Shown piece after piece: positions 1 to 11,680 of a stretch of DNA of 64,000 bases (position 1 is the stretch's first letter; each line of letters begins with the position of its first letter). Source of the DNA: Sipunculus nudus (taxonomy: Eukaryota; Annelida; Sipuncula; Golfingiida; Sipunculidae); NCBI GenBank assembly GCA_026874595.1, contig CM049306.1, forward strand, positions 54,344,019 to 54,408,018. The letters are read 5' to 3'. The notes below the pieces were generated by a model. The model saw only the letters and a program-made list of their open reading frames with translations, was not told the DNA's origin and did not search any database. The position numbers and the translations under genes are program-made.

Positions 1-1255
1 TACCGGAGGTTGGGGTAGGACAGCAGGAGGTTCAGATAGGACTGCCGGAGGTTGGAGTAGGACAGCAGGAGGTTCAGATAGGACTGCTGGGGATTGGGGT
101 AGGATAGCAGGAGGTTCAGATAGGACTGCCGGAGGTTGGGGAAGGACAGCAGGAGGTTCAGATAGGACTGCCGGGGATTGGGGTAGGATAGCAGGAGGTT
201 CAGATAGGACTGCCGGAGGTTGGGGAAAGACAGCAGGAGGTTCAGATAGGACTGCCGTTGGTTGGGGAAGGACAGCAGGAGGTTCAGATAGGACTGCTGG
301 GGATTGGGGTAGGATAGCAGGAGGTTCAGATAGGACTGCCGGAGGTTGGGGTAGGACAGCAGGAGGTTCAGATAGGACTGCCGGAGGTTGGAGTAGGACA
401 GCAGGAGGTTCAGATAGGACTGCTGGGGATTGGGGTAGGATAGCAGGAGGTTCAGATAGGACTGCCGAAGGTTGGGGTAGGACAGCAGGAGGTTCAGATA
501 GGACTGCCGGAGGTTGGGGTAGGACAGCAGGAGGTTCAGATAGGACTGCTGGGGATTGGGGTAGGATAGCAGGAGGTTCAGATAGGACTGCCGGAGGTTG
601 GAGTAGGACAGCAGGAGGTTCAGATAGGACTGCCGGAGGTTGGGGAAGGACAGCAGGAGGTTCAGATAGGACTGCTGGGGATTGGGGTAGGATAGCAGGA
701 GGTTCAGATAGGACTGCCGGAGGTTGGAGTAGGACAGCAGGAGGTTCAGATAGGACTGCTGGGGATTGGGGTAGGATAGCAGGAGGTTCAGATAGGACTG
801 CCGGAGGTTGGGGTAGGACAGCAGGAGGTTCAGATAGGACTGCCGGAGGTTGGAGTAGTACAGCAGGAGGTTCAGATAGGACTGCCGGAGGTTGGAGTAG
901 GACAGCAGGAGGTTCAGATAGGACTGCTGGGGATTGGGGTAGGATAGCAGGAGGTTCAGATAGGACTGCCGGAGGTTGGGGTAGGACAGCAGGAGGTTCA
1001 GATAGGACTGCCGGAGGTTGGAGTAGGACAGCAGGAGGTTCAGATAGGACTGCTGGGGATTGGGGTAGGATAGCAGGAGGTTCAGATAGGACTGCCGGAG
1101 GTTGGGGAAGGACAGCAGGAGGTTCAGATAGGACTGCCGGTGGTTGGGGAAGGACAGCAGGAGGTTCAGATAGGACTGCTGGGGATTGGGGTAGGATAGC
1201 AGGAGGTTCAGATAGGACTGCCGGAGGTTGGGGAAGGACAGCAGGAGGTTCAGAT
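1..1255. repeat. 42-bp minisatellite, about 30 units, with trimer-like order
   Basis: About 30 head-to-tail 42-bp units, each made of two related 21-bp halves (one with GGTTCAGATAGGACTGCC, one with GGTTGGGGTAGGACAGCA). The array runs in from the left edge, so its true size is unknown. A variant second half (GGGGATTGGGGTAGGATAGC) recurs at roughly every second to fourth unit, often as a trimer, which suggests a roughly 126-bp higher-order period. Indels are absent by eye. After position 1255 the units decay into a non-repeated tail. Confidence 0.95.
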
Positions 1256-1456
1256 ATGACTGCTGGAGGTTGGGGAAGGACTGCCGGAGGTTCAGATAGG
1301 ACTGCAGGAGGTTCAGATAGGACTGCCGTGGGTTGGGGTAGGACTGCTGGAGGTTGGGTTAGTAGCGCAGGTGGTTATGACAGGCGGGCAAGGGATTTAG
1401 TTGGTCAGAAGGCTTCTAGGCCATATATAGAGCATGAGATTCAGATCGGTAATTAA
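2..1456 (+). CDS. Possible repetitive Gly/Arg/Thr/Ala protein, 5' partial
   Basis: One reading frame is open from position 2 to the TAA at 1454-1456 (484 codons). It encodes a 14-residue repeat, approximately GGWGRTAGGSDRTA, with a GDWGRIA variant, then a unique tail ending in SRPYIEHEIQIGN. The first ATG is at 1256, so an initiator or an upstream exon would lie outside the window or in the array. Caution: four of the six frames of the 42-bp unit contain no stop, so openness across the array is weak evidence. The continuation through about 60 less repetitive codons is only slightly better. CGGTAATT at 1447-1454 could be a splice donor instead of the end of the frame. No family recognised; it may simply be a satellite. 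Confidence 0.3.
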   Translation, partial: TGGWGRTAGGSDRTAGGWSRTAGGSDRTAGDWGRIAGGSDRTAGGWGRTAGGSDRTAGDWGRIAGGSDRTAGGWGKTAGGSDRTAVGWGRTAGGSDRTAGDWGRIAGGSDRTAGGWGRTAGGSDRTAGGWSRTAGGSDRTAGDWGRIAGGSDRTAEGWGRTAGGSDRTAGGWGRTAGGSDRTAGDWGRIAGGSDRTAGGWSRTAGGSDRTAGGWGRTAGGSDRTAGDWGRIAGGSDRTAGGWSRTAGGSDRTAGDWGRIAGGSDRTAGGWGRTAGGSDRTAGGWSSTAGGSDRTAGGWSRTAGGSDRTAGDWGRIAGGSDRTAGGWGRTAGGSDRTAGGWSRTAGGSDRTAGDWGRIAGGSDRTAGGWGRTAGGSDRTAGGWGRTAGGSDRTAGDWGRIAGGSDRTAGGWGRTAGGSDMTAGGWGRTAGGSDRTAGGSDRTAVGWGRTAGGWVSSAGGYDRRARDLVGQKASRPYIEHEIQIGN

Positions 1457-2803
1457 GGCGGGGCTGGGGGTATAAGAATAGGACGGCAGTAGAACAAGAC
1501 ACTGACCTTGTAGAAGGATTTCCACATTTGACTGATGGGACAGACAGAGGGGACTAAAGATGACACATTAAATGTTGTATCTTGAGGCAAGGTTAACCCA
1601 GATGGGCTAGCTATGAGATCCTCCCTTGTGCCAGCATACCTTAGGGCCAAGGTTTACCCTCCGTGCTTTCCTGCATCAGGTACAGACAAAAACAAACGTA
1701 TTTCCTGGACGACCGCCAATGTGAATCATAGAGTGTCATGATGATGCCGCATTCAAATGGCAAATAAAAAAAATGGGTCCAGCCAAAACTCGGCTGTCCG
1801 GAAACAACAGCTGAAAAAAAAACTTTTAAAAAGCGAAAATGAATGCCGCGAGGTGATAGGTGAAAGGTGAGAGTTTATAACCTCTTGTATGACGTAATAC
1901 GCCTCCGTCATGTTTACTAGTTTATTTTTAGTAGCCATAACCTTGTGATACAGTTCCAGGGCGAGGTACAAGCGAACCCAGATTTTGTTGTGTTATTTGT
2001 TCAAAACAATAAACATGCAAGAATTTTTTGGCAATATAAATAGGTCTGCTGAAAATTGGCAATTATGTATAAACAGAGGTTCCATTATAACAATATATTT
2101 GACATAAAGGCATGTAGTTCTGTTGTGAAAAGAGGGTATATATCCAGTAAAACATTTGAAGTAATTATGGAGCGAGAGAATCAATATTCATGATATATTA
2201 GTTTTCATATACCGAAATCGATGACACTGCGCACTTACATGACGCTCACGTGCATACGGCTCACGTGCATAAAAGTCGCCTCTGCCAGACAGAACTATAG
2301 TGCCGAAAAGGAATTTTAATTTCTATTTAAACAACGGGAATGATACTTATCCGGAATATCCGAAAATTCATAAAGTATGATCTCCAAATATAATAAGTAA
2401 TTTATTTACCGGACAGATTCCTAGTTCTTTGAAATAAATGGGGAGAGGGTAGATTTCTTTATCAAAAGGTGCACCTGGCATCCTGGGGTGGACAGCCTCA
2501 CGTTTTAACCCTGCCTGCCCCCATATGTCCGTATCACTTAGATGGACCTGGCAATATATCACAGGCCCCGGACTGGATCTGGGTTCAGATAAGCTGAAGT
2601 AAAAGTAGATCCGTTATCACCGATTTGAGCGGGCGTGCACAGCCCTGTGCGCGCGGGTGGTAGTCATATCTATAGGGAGCGGTAACGGCACGCGCCTGCG
2701 CATAGCTTCGCGTAGTGCAATCTTTCTACCCCGTTACACTGCAAAAATGTGATTTAAATATAAATAAAATCCAGTAATCATTATATAAAGCGATATATAT
2801 GTT

Positions 2804-2805
<2 letters not shown>
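1457..2805. other. No feature recognised
   Basis: Only short unrelated frames. A GC-rich patch around 2620-2730 is unlike its surroundings but carries no gene signal I can name. Confidence 0.6.

Positions 2806-2859
<54 letters not shown>
2806..2859. repeat. (TA)n microsatellite
   Basis: Uninterrupted TA dinucleotides, about 27 units. Ile-Tyr frames across it are artefacts. Confidence 0.97.
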
Positions 2860-2864
<5 letters not shown>

Positions 2865-3728
2865 TGCCCAAAGCAATCTGCTTTGTTAAACTGTTTACTA
2901 ATACAAATATGTTTTTTACTTTAAATAACTCTTGTCTTGTTTTTGTGTCTGGCTCTGATAAACTAGTTTTCAAGCAGCTACGGGTATTCTCTTTATAATG
3001 CTTCTTAACGTTTTGAAGTCATATTCTACACTTTTCAAGAACATTTTATAAAGTCTGAAAATGCGTAATTCCAAAACTTATGTTATTCATCACCCTAATC
3101 ATCAAGCTTTCATCCAATGAGTTACCTAATAGAACCTATCGTCTGTAGTAAATTTCAATGATTTTATTTTATTTTCATACATCAACTTTTTTTTAAGTTT
3201 TATAGAAAAAAAAAATAAATATTACCGGTTAGTTGAAAGGGATTAGATATTAGATACTAAACTAAAGGATAGAACAACTGTTTAATAAACAAAGTTATGG
3301 TGCTTACCATGTTTCAATATCTCGAGACACTGGTTTAATCCTGGAAGCCGCAATGCGCCTGATGCTGTTGCTGTATTAAGAGGGACTGCAGCATAAGCTC
3401 TCACAGCCACGCCAGGAAACTGTGCAAGATGCAGTCCGAGTTGGCCAGGTGCCCGCTGTCCTAATCAAGCCACATGCCTGGCTCGCACCCAGTTCATTCA
3501 TACAGATAGTCACTTCGTCCTGGTATTACTCTACTGGTGACTGGTTTTACTCTACTGCGAAGTATTGATTAAACTTTAATTTTGTCTCTGTTTTTATAGG
3601 AACACTTGTGAAAATGGTACATGTTGAAATTTATAAGATTTATTAATATGGCAATTACATAGTCAAGCTAATCAACATGCAAACATATGCACATACACTT
3701 GCATAAACGCGTATATGCGTGCACGTAC

Positions 3729-3729
<1 letters not shown>
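2860..3729. other. No feature recognised
   Basis: AT-rich sequence with a moderately GC-rich patch near 3340-3500. No coding, tRNA-like or repeat signal found. Confidence 0.6.
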
Positions 3730-3769
<40 letters not shown>

Positions 3770-3800
3770 AATATATATACTACATATATATATATATTTA

Positions 3801-3863
<63 letters not shown>
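3730..3863. repeat. Interrupted (TA)n microsatellite
   Basis: TA tract broken by short interruptions (around 3768-3803). Frames of Ile-Tyr on both strands come from the repeat. Confidence 0.95.
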
Positions 3864-3864
<1 letters not shown>

Positions 3865-4060
3865 GCACCCGCTCTCTCAGTATATTTGATGTATAGGCAT
3901 GGTCTGACGTGGGACAAATATTTGTATAGAATGTGTATTCAGTCATAGGTATTTGTTTCATGGAAATCAATTAAGCCTGTATTAAAGTGACAATAAATGA
4001 GCAATAAAAATGTTTAAGCACACATTTTCATTATTTTTTCTTTTACACTTGAGTATATTT

Positions 4061-4315
4061 ATACCTCTGCATGCTGTGAAGGTATTATGTTCCCCCTAGG
4101 CTGTTTAGTTCGTTTGTCTGTTACACCATCTAATGGAAAACTGATGGACGGATTTTGATTACATTTTGTGAAGGGTTAGGGTAACACCTAGAAGGAAAAA
4201 ATCATTAAATTTTGAAGGTAATCCGGATCATCATTATATTTTTTAAATGATCATGTGCCATTTTTACTTGACGATTAAGTTGTACATGGGGAGACCTCTT
4301 CATTCATAGCTACGA
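4061..4315 (+). mobile_element. Hairpin-led non-coding element, 5' fragment
   Basis: Begins with a hairpin (ATACCT at 4061-4066 pairing with AGGTAT at 4080-4085), followed by a GTTTGTCTGTT stretch and the phrase ACTGATGGACGGATTTTG. This order matches the 5' ends of the longer elements at 27.8, 42.6, 50.7 and 53.4 kb. No 3' end is recognisable, so it is a fragment. Confidence 0.45.
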
Positions 4316-4324
4316 GTAGACTTG

Positions 4325-5935
4325 GGAAATCACCAAAATATTTTTAAAACTTGTCGTGTATATGGCGAAATTTGATGTAGAATCTAAAAATGACAATTAA
4401 TTTTACATACAATGATGTCTGACGTCTCTAAATTACAAAAATTCAAAATGGCCGCCAAAATTACAAATATTTGCTCATTAACCGAACTTTTCAATGAATA
4501 TATGGCTTTCAATATAACTTTATGAGTTTTTTGGGAGGTCAAATAGCCAAAATCTAATCATTTTAACGTGATCAAACGTACACAGTATGTCTTACATGCC
4601 TGATTTGGTGATTTTAATACTTTTAATATCCTTTAATAACCTTTTTAGACAAATTCAGTAGTTTACCACTTTGCCCAAATTGCTGACACATTTACATAAA
4701 TAATTTCTTAAAGGGACACAACCATGCGCAGTATTATGCCTATATATTCAAAGTATCCGTTCAGTTCTGTTTTATACAAAAGTTTCCCAGAAAAACCATC
4801 CAAGCACACAGCCTCAGTACTTAATGCACATACAGCTGTTTCACACCTTCTTCTGGCTCTATGTGTTGGAAACACAGTCCACGTGTGTCTGTTTACCATA
4901 AAAAGGCCGCGTGACCGGGGGTCCGATTGTGAGCCGCAACACGCGGTGTTTCAGTAAGCGAAAACATGTATTTTATTTTTTGGGCCAAGTCAATCAGGCA
5001 TTTGATTGACCCGTGTTGTGGCTCCGCGATGCACACGGCTTAACGGGTTGTGTTTATGTTGACCCCTGTGATCGCGCCCGGTCCACTGTTTTAACACTCA
5101 TTCAAAGGAGTAAGGCTTTCAAGGCAATATATTGGTAGGTACAGATTTATTTTAAAGGGAAGAAGGTATATTTCGTGTTAATTCAAAATGCTTTATAGGT
5201 GATTGGCCCCTTTAACCACAAACTACAACCAGACGTAGCTGTAGTAGCCTCCATAATCATATGACACTGTCGGTCTATTCTCAGTGCATATTGTGACCCA
5301 TACTAAGTGTCATCACTGCAGTTTTCCTATGTAAAGATGATAAAAATATAGACATCACTACATCGAACAGTGTTTGGTTCCCTCTTCACTTCAGATCAGG
5401 TATGTAAAGTGCTTTATCGAGCCCTGCCTCTTTTTAAACATTGTGGGAATAGACTATAGTAGTATCATCTACCTAGTATCATATTTTTCAACTACACTTG
5501 AACATATGCAGCAGTTTAGTTTGTTCTCTTTTTTAATCATGATTCAGTAATATTCTGCAGACATTCTGGAATGATGTGGATTAGCTGTTGATAAAAGTGT
5601 CAAGCTAATGATTTAACATCTTTAATAACACACCTCCCACATTTTTTACCACTACGGGGTATGTTTGATCACGTTAAAATGGTCAGATTTGGGCTATTTG
5701 ATCCCCCAAACCCTTAAACAGTTACATTGAAAGCCATATATCCATGGAAAAGTTCGGTTAATTAGCAAACATTTGTATTTTTGGCGGCCATTTGAATTTT
5801 TGTAATTTAGAGACGTCGGACATCATTGTATGTAAAAATAATTGTCATTTTAGGATTCTACATCAAATTTGGCCATAGAAACAACTAGTTTTAAATAAGT
5901 TTTCAAAAAAAAAATTCAAGATTTGCCTAACCATT
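4325..5935. repeat. Long inverted repeat with about 1.06-kb spacer
   Basis: The segment about 4325-4585 is the reverse complement, with substitutions, of about 5650-5935. Landmarks are ATGGCCGCCAAAATTAC on the left against TTGGCGGCCAT on the right, and TTTTAACGTGATCAAAC against GTTTGATCACGTTAAAA. The spacer 4586-5649 holds no recognised gene. Either two opposite copies of a repeat or the ends of one long-armed element. Confidence 0.75.
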
Positions 5936-5992
5936 ATTTTAGGGCCAGCGTCTGTTTCTGGAGCGTGACACTAGACATCGCAGCACTTGGTC

Positions 5993-6007
5993 GGGGGGGG
6001 GGGGGGG
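5993..6007. repeat. Poly-G tract, 15 nt
   Basis: Uninterrupted G run, a candidate quadruplex or a sequencing-length-uncertain tract. Confidence 0.9.
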
Positions 6008-9000
6008 CTACACAAATATGTAGTTTGTGACATTTTGTACACTTTTTGACCACTCCCATAAGGATTACAGGAAGCTCATGTGATTATCTTTTTTTCCATC
6101 CCTGTTTTACCTCTGGTACTCATTTAGTCTGTTTATATAAATATTTAATAAACTTGAATTAGATTTTAAATTTAACAATATATCCTACAGGTCTCTTGTT
6201 TCTGATTTATCCAAGTACAGATTTCGTTAACAGGATTACTATATATCATAAATAAACCGGCGTTAAGAATTCCTAATCATCCCAGTGCCGATACTGGATT
6301 GTGGATACATTCCTATCTGCAAGAGAGGTCACCTTGAGGTCAAATCCAGATATAACCCGCCAAGAATAGTCAGTGATAGTGATCTTGAAATGTACACGAC
6401 CAAGTTTCCACTTAGGTCTGGTCTGTTTACTGTCATGGTCTTCTGGGAAACATTCGCTGCGGGACTGCACGGTCACTATGACAGCTTTGTTTACAGAATA
6501 TTAAAACATATATCCATGAACACCCTATACCTGCTTTTAAATCAGTATAAACAAGCATACATATACTAAAGTAGAAAAAAAATGTTCACGCTAGACAAAG
6601 AAAACCCGTATTTTTTTCCGATGCATGATTCATGCAGAGCATATGCGGCCCCTCTACGACCTGTCGCAGATATCCTGATGGGTTAAGATAAAATAATGCC
6701 TGAAAAAAAAGTCATAAAGATGCTTACTTTACTATACCCGATCTTTCGTGTTCGTCAAATAAGCCAACATCTGAAATGACTTTCTCTGTTGTTTTATTAG
6801 ATAAATACAACATTTTGTGATTAATCTGTTCCTCTACGGGATACAAAACGTTTTTTTCCCCTGATAATCATAAATGAAGTTGGTCATATGATAATTTGAC
6901 CACAGGGATGGATATAGATAAGTTGTAATAATAATAGTCATCCTTGTGACCGAGGACGTCGTTTGGTGCCTTCCACAATGTTGACAATTAAATGGCATTT
7001 ATTTTGCCCCCAAAAAATTGTGGGGCTTTCTTCATATATATACCTTTTTGCACAATTTATTGAATTCTGGCTCTAATCGTTAGTATCATTGTATTTTATA
7101 CCTATTGAACATCTGACTAAACTGTAGCCCTATTCATTAGACACCTTATCTTCACTCACATTCAAGACTCCGTTCCGGTAGGGGAGAGTATATTTCCTGA
7201 ACCGGTTGGGAACATCCATGTCAATTGAACAGTCGTTCCCCGCAAATAAAATTCCTCTTGCAACGTTATAGAGACCCTCTTTCCAGTGGACAAAAAAAAC
7301 AACCATTGTTATTTTATTGGCTTAATAGTGTATCTTTAAACTCTTCATACACGGGTTACCACAGACTTCTCTATACAAAAAACCCTCAGCGGAGCAGATT
7401 CGGGCTAAATATTATCTGAGTTCTACGAGTTTATGAACCATTATTTGGCATTAAGGATATTTTGAGAATAAAAAATGTGAGAAAATATTCTATCAACACT
7501 GATGAGACATCTGGTTACAGAGATGGCTCCTGTGCAGATTTATATGGATCATTGAACAGTCGATCCAGCCCTCTAGTCGGAACCGAGTCATTGAAAATAT
7601 AAAACGGCAAGAATATAGGCCTACGATTTGCCTTCAAAGTTCTACGCACATCAATCAGTGCTGGCCCAGCCAGCATGTGAGCTGGACCAGCTCACCCGGA
7701 TCACCAATTTTGGGTTGGTCACGGTCAACAACCTCGTGGATGAATGTTGATCATGCAGCCAATTGGTTGATCGTAATCAAATATACTCAACCGAGCGAAT
7801 TGGTTACCGACTCAACCAATATGTTTTTTTGAGGGTATTATAGTGTTCATTGCGATACGATCACAAAACTGTTCTTCAGATATCTCGCAACACACACGCA
7901 GTTTCCATGATAACATGGTCGTCCAAACACAAGTGACACCTTAACTAAGGGTTAATTCTTCTACACATACAGGCACGTAGGCCTGAGTTCGTTTTTCGAT
8001 ATAGTAAAAGAATGTTATTAGTCACACTAGAGTTTGTTAATATGAGGCTCGTTCATTTCTCAGTGAATCCAACGAGTGAACTCGGCCCATGGAAAACCGA
8101 ACCCTGAAGAATCAGGCCGAAGTCGCGCGGATCTGCCCGAACGAAAAAAAAGGTAATATGCTAGAGTGGGAGACGCCACGGTAAAAAAATCTATATTTCC
8201 CATGCCACAGTTGAGTTTCAGGAACTATCTGTAATTAATATCTCTATTGAAATTCCTATCCATCCAGTAGAGGTAAATCTGCAGGCTAGCAGTTTTTAGT
8301 AAGCTCGACTTATTATCGGAAATAATTAATCTTTATTATAATTGACGGTGGCACCACTCTACATTTGTCATAGAACTCCTCTATGGACACAGTTTTGTTA
8401 ACCGTCGGGAACGATTTCAAATGTGTCCTAAGCGGTTCACTATAATTCCTCAGACAATTCATATTATTTCGCAAAGGGGCAAATGCAGGGCCATCTATTA
8501 TGAATTACATGAAATGCGCAAGAACAGATATAATAATAGTGAATACTTAAAATTGGGGTACAGCAAATGATTTCAAATATTTTTTATGTAACTGGATCGT
8601 CAGTGTTACTGGGAGCATCAGGTAAACATAAATAAAGATAAGTTTTTCTAAGATAAGTAAAAGCAACGACGCCTAACAGTTTGAACCGCTGGTCACAATT
8701 TAGTTACTCGCAGTAAATTAGCGGATACATCAGCGCCCTCATGCGGGACTTACAAAAACTATGATGATTCAAAGTTTCCCGTCACAGTGTTATGTTTGAT
8801 AATTATTCATTGAATTCACGTCTTATCAGTTGAGAGATGACCAATTAATTAATATGCATGATAGAAAATATAGAAAAAATAGTGATAAAATCTTCAAAAC
8901 GACTAATGATACTGTCATGGATCTATATTTTCCGACGTATATTCCCACGGTATATAGATTATATGAGATATAAGCGAACCTGGAGCTCGTTCAAATACAA

Positions 9001-9145
9001 CTTAGCGAATGTAGTTTTAACAATTTCCTCCCTCTTGCAATTCAACTGTGCAATATTTAGATCAAATGTGCTTGTTGGCCGATTATACTGTCCGCAAAAA
9101 AACTGCAAATGTTTTAGCTCATCTCTGCGTCCAACATTTTTTTTT
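6008..9145. other. No feature recognised in about 3.1 kb
   Basis: AT-rich, with scattered frames under 125 codons that show no family signature. I see no repeats shared with the rest of the window here. Confidence 0.55.
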
Positions 9146-9159
9146 GGGGGGGGGGGGGG
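9146..9159. repeat. Poly-G tract, 14 nt
   Basis: Follows a T-run. Sits just before the 207-bp duplication. Confidence 0.9.
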
Positions 9160-9168
9160 CACGCTTGG

Positions 9169-9918
9169 TTCGATACCCGAAGCTGAGGCCTTTCGTGTCA
9201 AAGGATTAAGCCTTAGGCCAAAATAAAAAAAAGGTATGGTTCTCAGGCACTTTTTTTCAGAAATCAATGCGGGCGGGCGCTTTTTTTATTTTAAATTTTT
9301 TGGTATGTTTCGATAAAAATGTCAAATGATAAGGGAAAAGCATGAAAATAACAGTTTTTTTTGCTAAATAAGTAAAAGCACTACAAAACAAAGGAAATTG
9401 TATGGTTTTACCTTCTTGAAAGAAATGTCGGGGCGGCAGCAGCTCAAAATTGGAAAGTTTTTTTATTGAAAATCAAAATAAAAATTTTTGATGCGGGGGT
9501 TTAAAATTGATGCGGGCGGTGCCTGAGAACCATACCTTTAATTTTTTTTGGCCTTAGCCATTTAGATAGAAATGATCGCTAGATGGTAGCACCAACGAAA
9601 ATAGTGCTATTTTTTTAGATATAGACAAATGCGTCAATTCAGGGTTTTACGTGATCTCATGCACACCACCAGTAATCACACACACGCACTCCTACGTGAC
9701 ATTTGAACACACCTTTTTCGACACCCAAAGCTGTGGCCGTTCGTGTCAAAGGATGAAGTCTTAGCCATTTAGCTATAGAATTGATCGCTAGATGGCAGCA
9801 CCAACATAAATAGTGCTATTTTTATAGATATAGACAAATGCGTCTCTTCAGGGTTTTACGTGATCTCATGCACACCACCAGTAATCACACACACGCACTC
9901 CTACGTGACATTTGAACA
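9169..9918. repeat. 207-bp tandem duplication, first copy split by a MITE
   Basis: Two direct copies. Copy 1 is 9169-9215 plus 9557-9715; copy 2 is 9717-9918. Shared landmarks include TCGTGTCAAAGGAT, ATCGCTAGATGG and TTACGTGATCTCATGC. Copy 1 is interrupted by the MITE at 9216-9553, while copy 2 keeps the uninterrupted CTTAGCCATTTAG at 9760-9772. Confidence 0.92.
9216..9553 (+). mobile_element. 338-bp MITE, Harbinger-like, copy 1
   Basis: Terminal inverted repeats start GGCCAAAATA and end with TTTTGGCC. A longer inverted block, GGTATGGTTCTCAGGCAC, appears at the left and its complement GTGCCTGAGAACCATACC at the right. Flanked by TTA at 9213-9215 and 9554-9556. The uninterrupted sister copy of the host duplication has a single TTA (9761-9763), so both borders and the 3-bp target duplication are directly visible. 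A TWA duplication and GGCC ends fit PIF/Harbinger MITEs; that assignment is inference. Non-coding. Confidence 0.93.
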
Positions 9919-10082
9919 GCTGATCTGGCGCCATACAGGTTATGATTGAATTATTGCGAAATATTCTCATATACACATGCCATGAATCAGTCATTTCCTT
10001 AAACGTTTCTGTTTTATTTATTTACTTATCCTCAGTTAGGTATGTACGTGTCAAGACTGTCGAGACCACGGCATTAAAATAA

Positions 10083-10420
10083 GGCCAAAATAAAAAAAAA
10101 AGGTATGGTTCTCAGGCACTTCTTTTCAGAAATAAATGCGGGCGGGCGCTTTTTTTATTTTAATTTTTTTGGTATGTTTCGATAAAAATGTCAAATGAGA
10201 AAGGAAAAGCATTAAAATAATAGTTTTATTTAGGTAAATAAGTAAAAGCACTACAAAACAAGGAAAATTGTATTGTTTTATCTTCTTGAAAGAAATGTCG
10301 GAGCGGCAGCAGCTCAAAATTGGAAAGTTTTTATTGAAAATCAAAATAAAAATTGTTGATGCGGGGGTTTGAAATTGATGCGGGCGGTGCCTGAGAACCA
10401 TATCTTTAATTTTTTTGGCC
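10083..10420 (+). mobile_element. 338-bp MITE, copy 2
   Basis: Same length, ends and orientation as the copy at 9216. Flanked by TAA at 10080-10082 and 10421-10423. Confidence 0.92.
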
Positions 10421-10660
10421 TAATATCATTTTTTGTTAAAGTAAAATCTGTCCTGTGCGTTAATCTTCGTTTCAACGAATGAGAACGCGGTAAAAATCAG
10501 TTCTTGTAATATTACTAGAGCGTTTCCATGTGCGCATTCTCAGGGTAGCGATTCAATCTTGTCGCGCGACATTCACGAAGGGTTCCCATGGAATTCCTAA
10601 TGTGACCTCTTGAAGGAAGGGCATTTCTGTATTTCCGCACTTGCCTTAAGCAAAGCCAAT

Positions 10661-10750
10661 ATGCCGAAGATACAGACGTTGTTCAGTGATGATGATTTGA
10701 AGAGGTTGGTAGAACTTATAAATAAAAGGCACGATGCCACGTCTGCTTAA
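10661..10750 (+). CDS. Small ORF, 29 codons, unknown
   Basis: ATG to TAA encoding a charged peptide (begins MPKIQTLFSDDDLKRLVELI). The composition looks protein-like and the helix would be amphipathic, but I recognise no family. It lies 0.9 kb upstream of the SAM gene start, so it could be an upstream ORF, a decayed transposon remnant or chance. Confidence 0.2.
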   Translation: MPKIQTLFSDDDLKRLVELINKRHDATSA

Positions 10751-11605
10751 CACAGGGATCAAAAGGACGCTTCAATGCTCTATCCGAATGAAAAGAACAC
10801 TAGCAGAATTAAAAAAAAAATAACTAAAAATGAGAACAGTTGTACTCCCAAAGGCATTTAATTTACGATGTGCATGTGTACATGCATTCAGATTGGGTAA
10901 TCAAAAATTACCATTTCGTACGGGTCGATTTTACAATGTTGAAAGAAGTCAGATGGCATGTGAATTGTGCTAGATGACGGATTTTATTAATTATTTGAAT
11001 GTAAGCAGTTTCTCCAGTAGCGAAGAATTTATTTCAGCATGGAACTCAATAATCATTACATAATTATATAAGAACAACTCAGGTCTATCATAAGTTATAT
11101 AGGAAACTATGCAAATTGGCTACATTGTTACAGCACTCATGGGTAAAATTCACTATTAATGTTTAAGTTTTCTCTATGAACAATGACGAGTATTAATTGT
11201 CCCCCGTCAATTTCGTTATGCGCGGTCTCATATACAAAATGTGGTTATTTTCTTTCTACTGATAGGCCTTCCATTGTGTTTGATACTGGTGCCATTATTT
11301 ACATTTTTATTTCAATATATGATTATAGTTACGTTTGGTTATTAATATTTATTTAGTAAACTAATGGTAATTATAATGTTCACATAGCGTTCCTCTGTTA
11401 CTCTTTGTGAAAGACATATATCTTTCATATGTAATGAAGTTCAAGTTTTAGTAGTAGTCCCAATTCCACGTGCCAGGTGGCGCCACCAGTACCAGGAAGT
11501 AAATACCGGATTCCGACTTGATACGCGTCGGGGAAACCCAAGTGTTTTTTAACACATAATACTCGGGAGTTCGCTGTCAATTTTAACATACCAGGCGGCG
11601 TAAAA
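10751..11605 (+). promoter_or_regulatory. Upstream region of the SAM-domain gene, promoter not resolved
   Basis: No clear TATA box or initiator can be assigned. The last 160 bases before the ATG at 11606 are less AT-rich than the neighbourhood and include GGTGGCGCCACC at 11476-11487. They probably hold the 5' UTR. The rest shows no recognisable feature. Confidence 0.3.
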
Positions 11606-11680
11606 ATGGACAAATCAATACCCACCGAAGACCAACTAAAGCGGTGGAGTGCTCAACATGTCTCAAACTGGCTTAGAAAG
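11606..11680 (+). CDS. SAM-domain protein, coding exon 1
   Basis: Start exon, 25 codons, ending in phase 0 at AAG followed by the donor GTATGT. It encodes the first helix of a sterile alpha motif: W14-S15, V19 and W22-L23 are the usual core positions. SAM domains mediate protein-protein, and sometimes RNA or lipid, contacts in signalling adaptors and regulators. Joined with the exons at 19233, 46201 and 58198 it gives about 97 residues: SAM at about 12-76, then a basic and Pro-rich linker. An N-terminal SAM followed by a Pro-rich region, and the LTE...LR...L.KL..EI pattern, resemble SLP-76/LCP2-type SH2 adaptors, but that is a guess because no SH2 exon is in the window. ATG chosen because it is the first in frame and in an AAAAATGG context. 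Confidence 0.85.

Noticed and set aside
3668-3970. Overlapping Ile-Tyr frames across the (TA)n tracts (also at 2734, 20906, 33535)
   Set aside because: Pure translation of TA repeats on both strands.
8858-9267. Overlapping frames of 122 and 102 codons on opposite strands
   Set aside because: They extend through a poly-G run and into a MITE; no domain on either strand.
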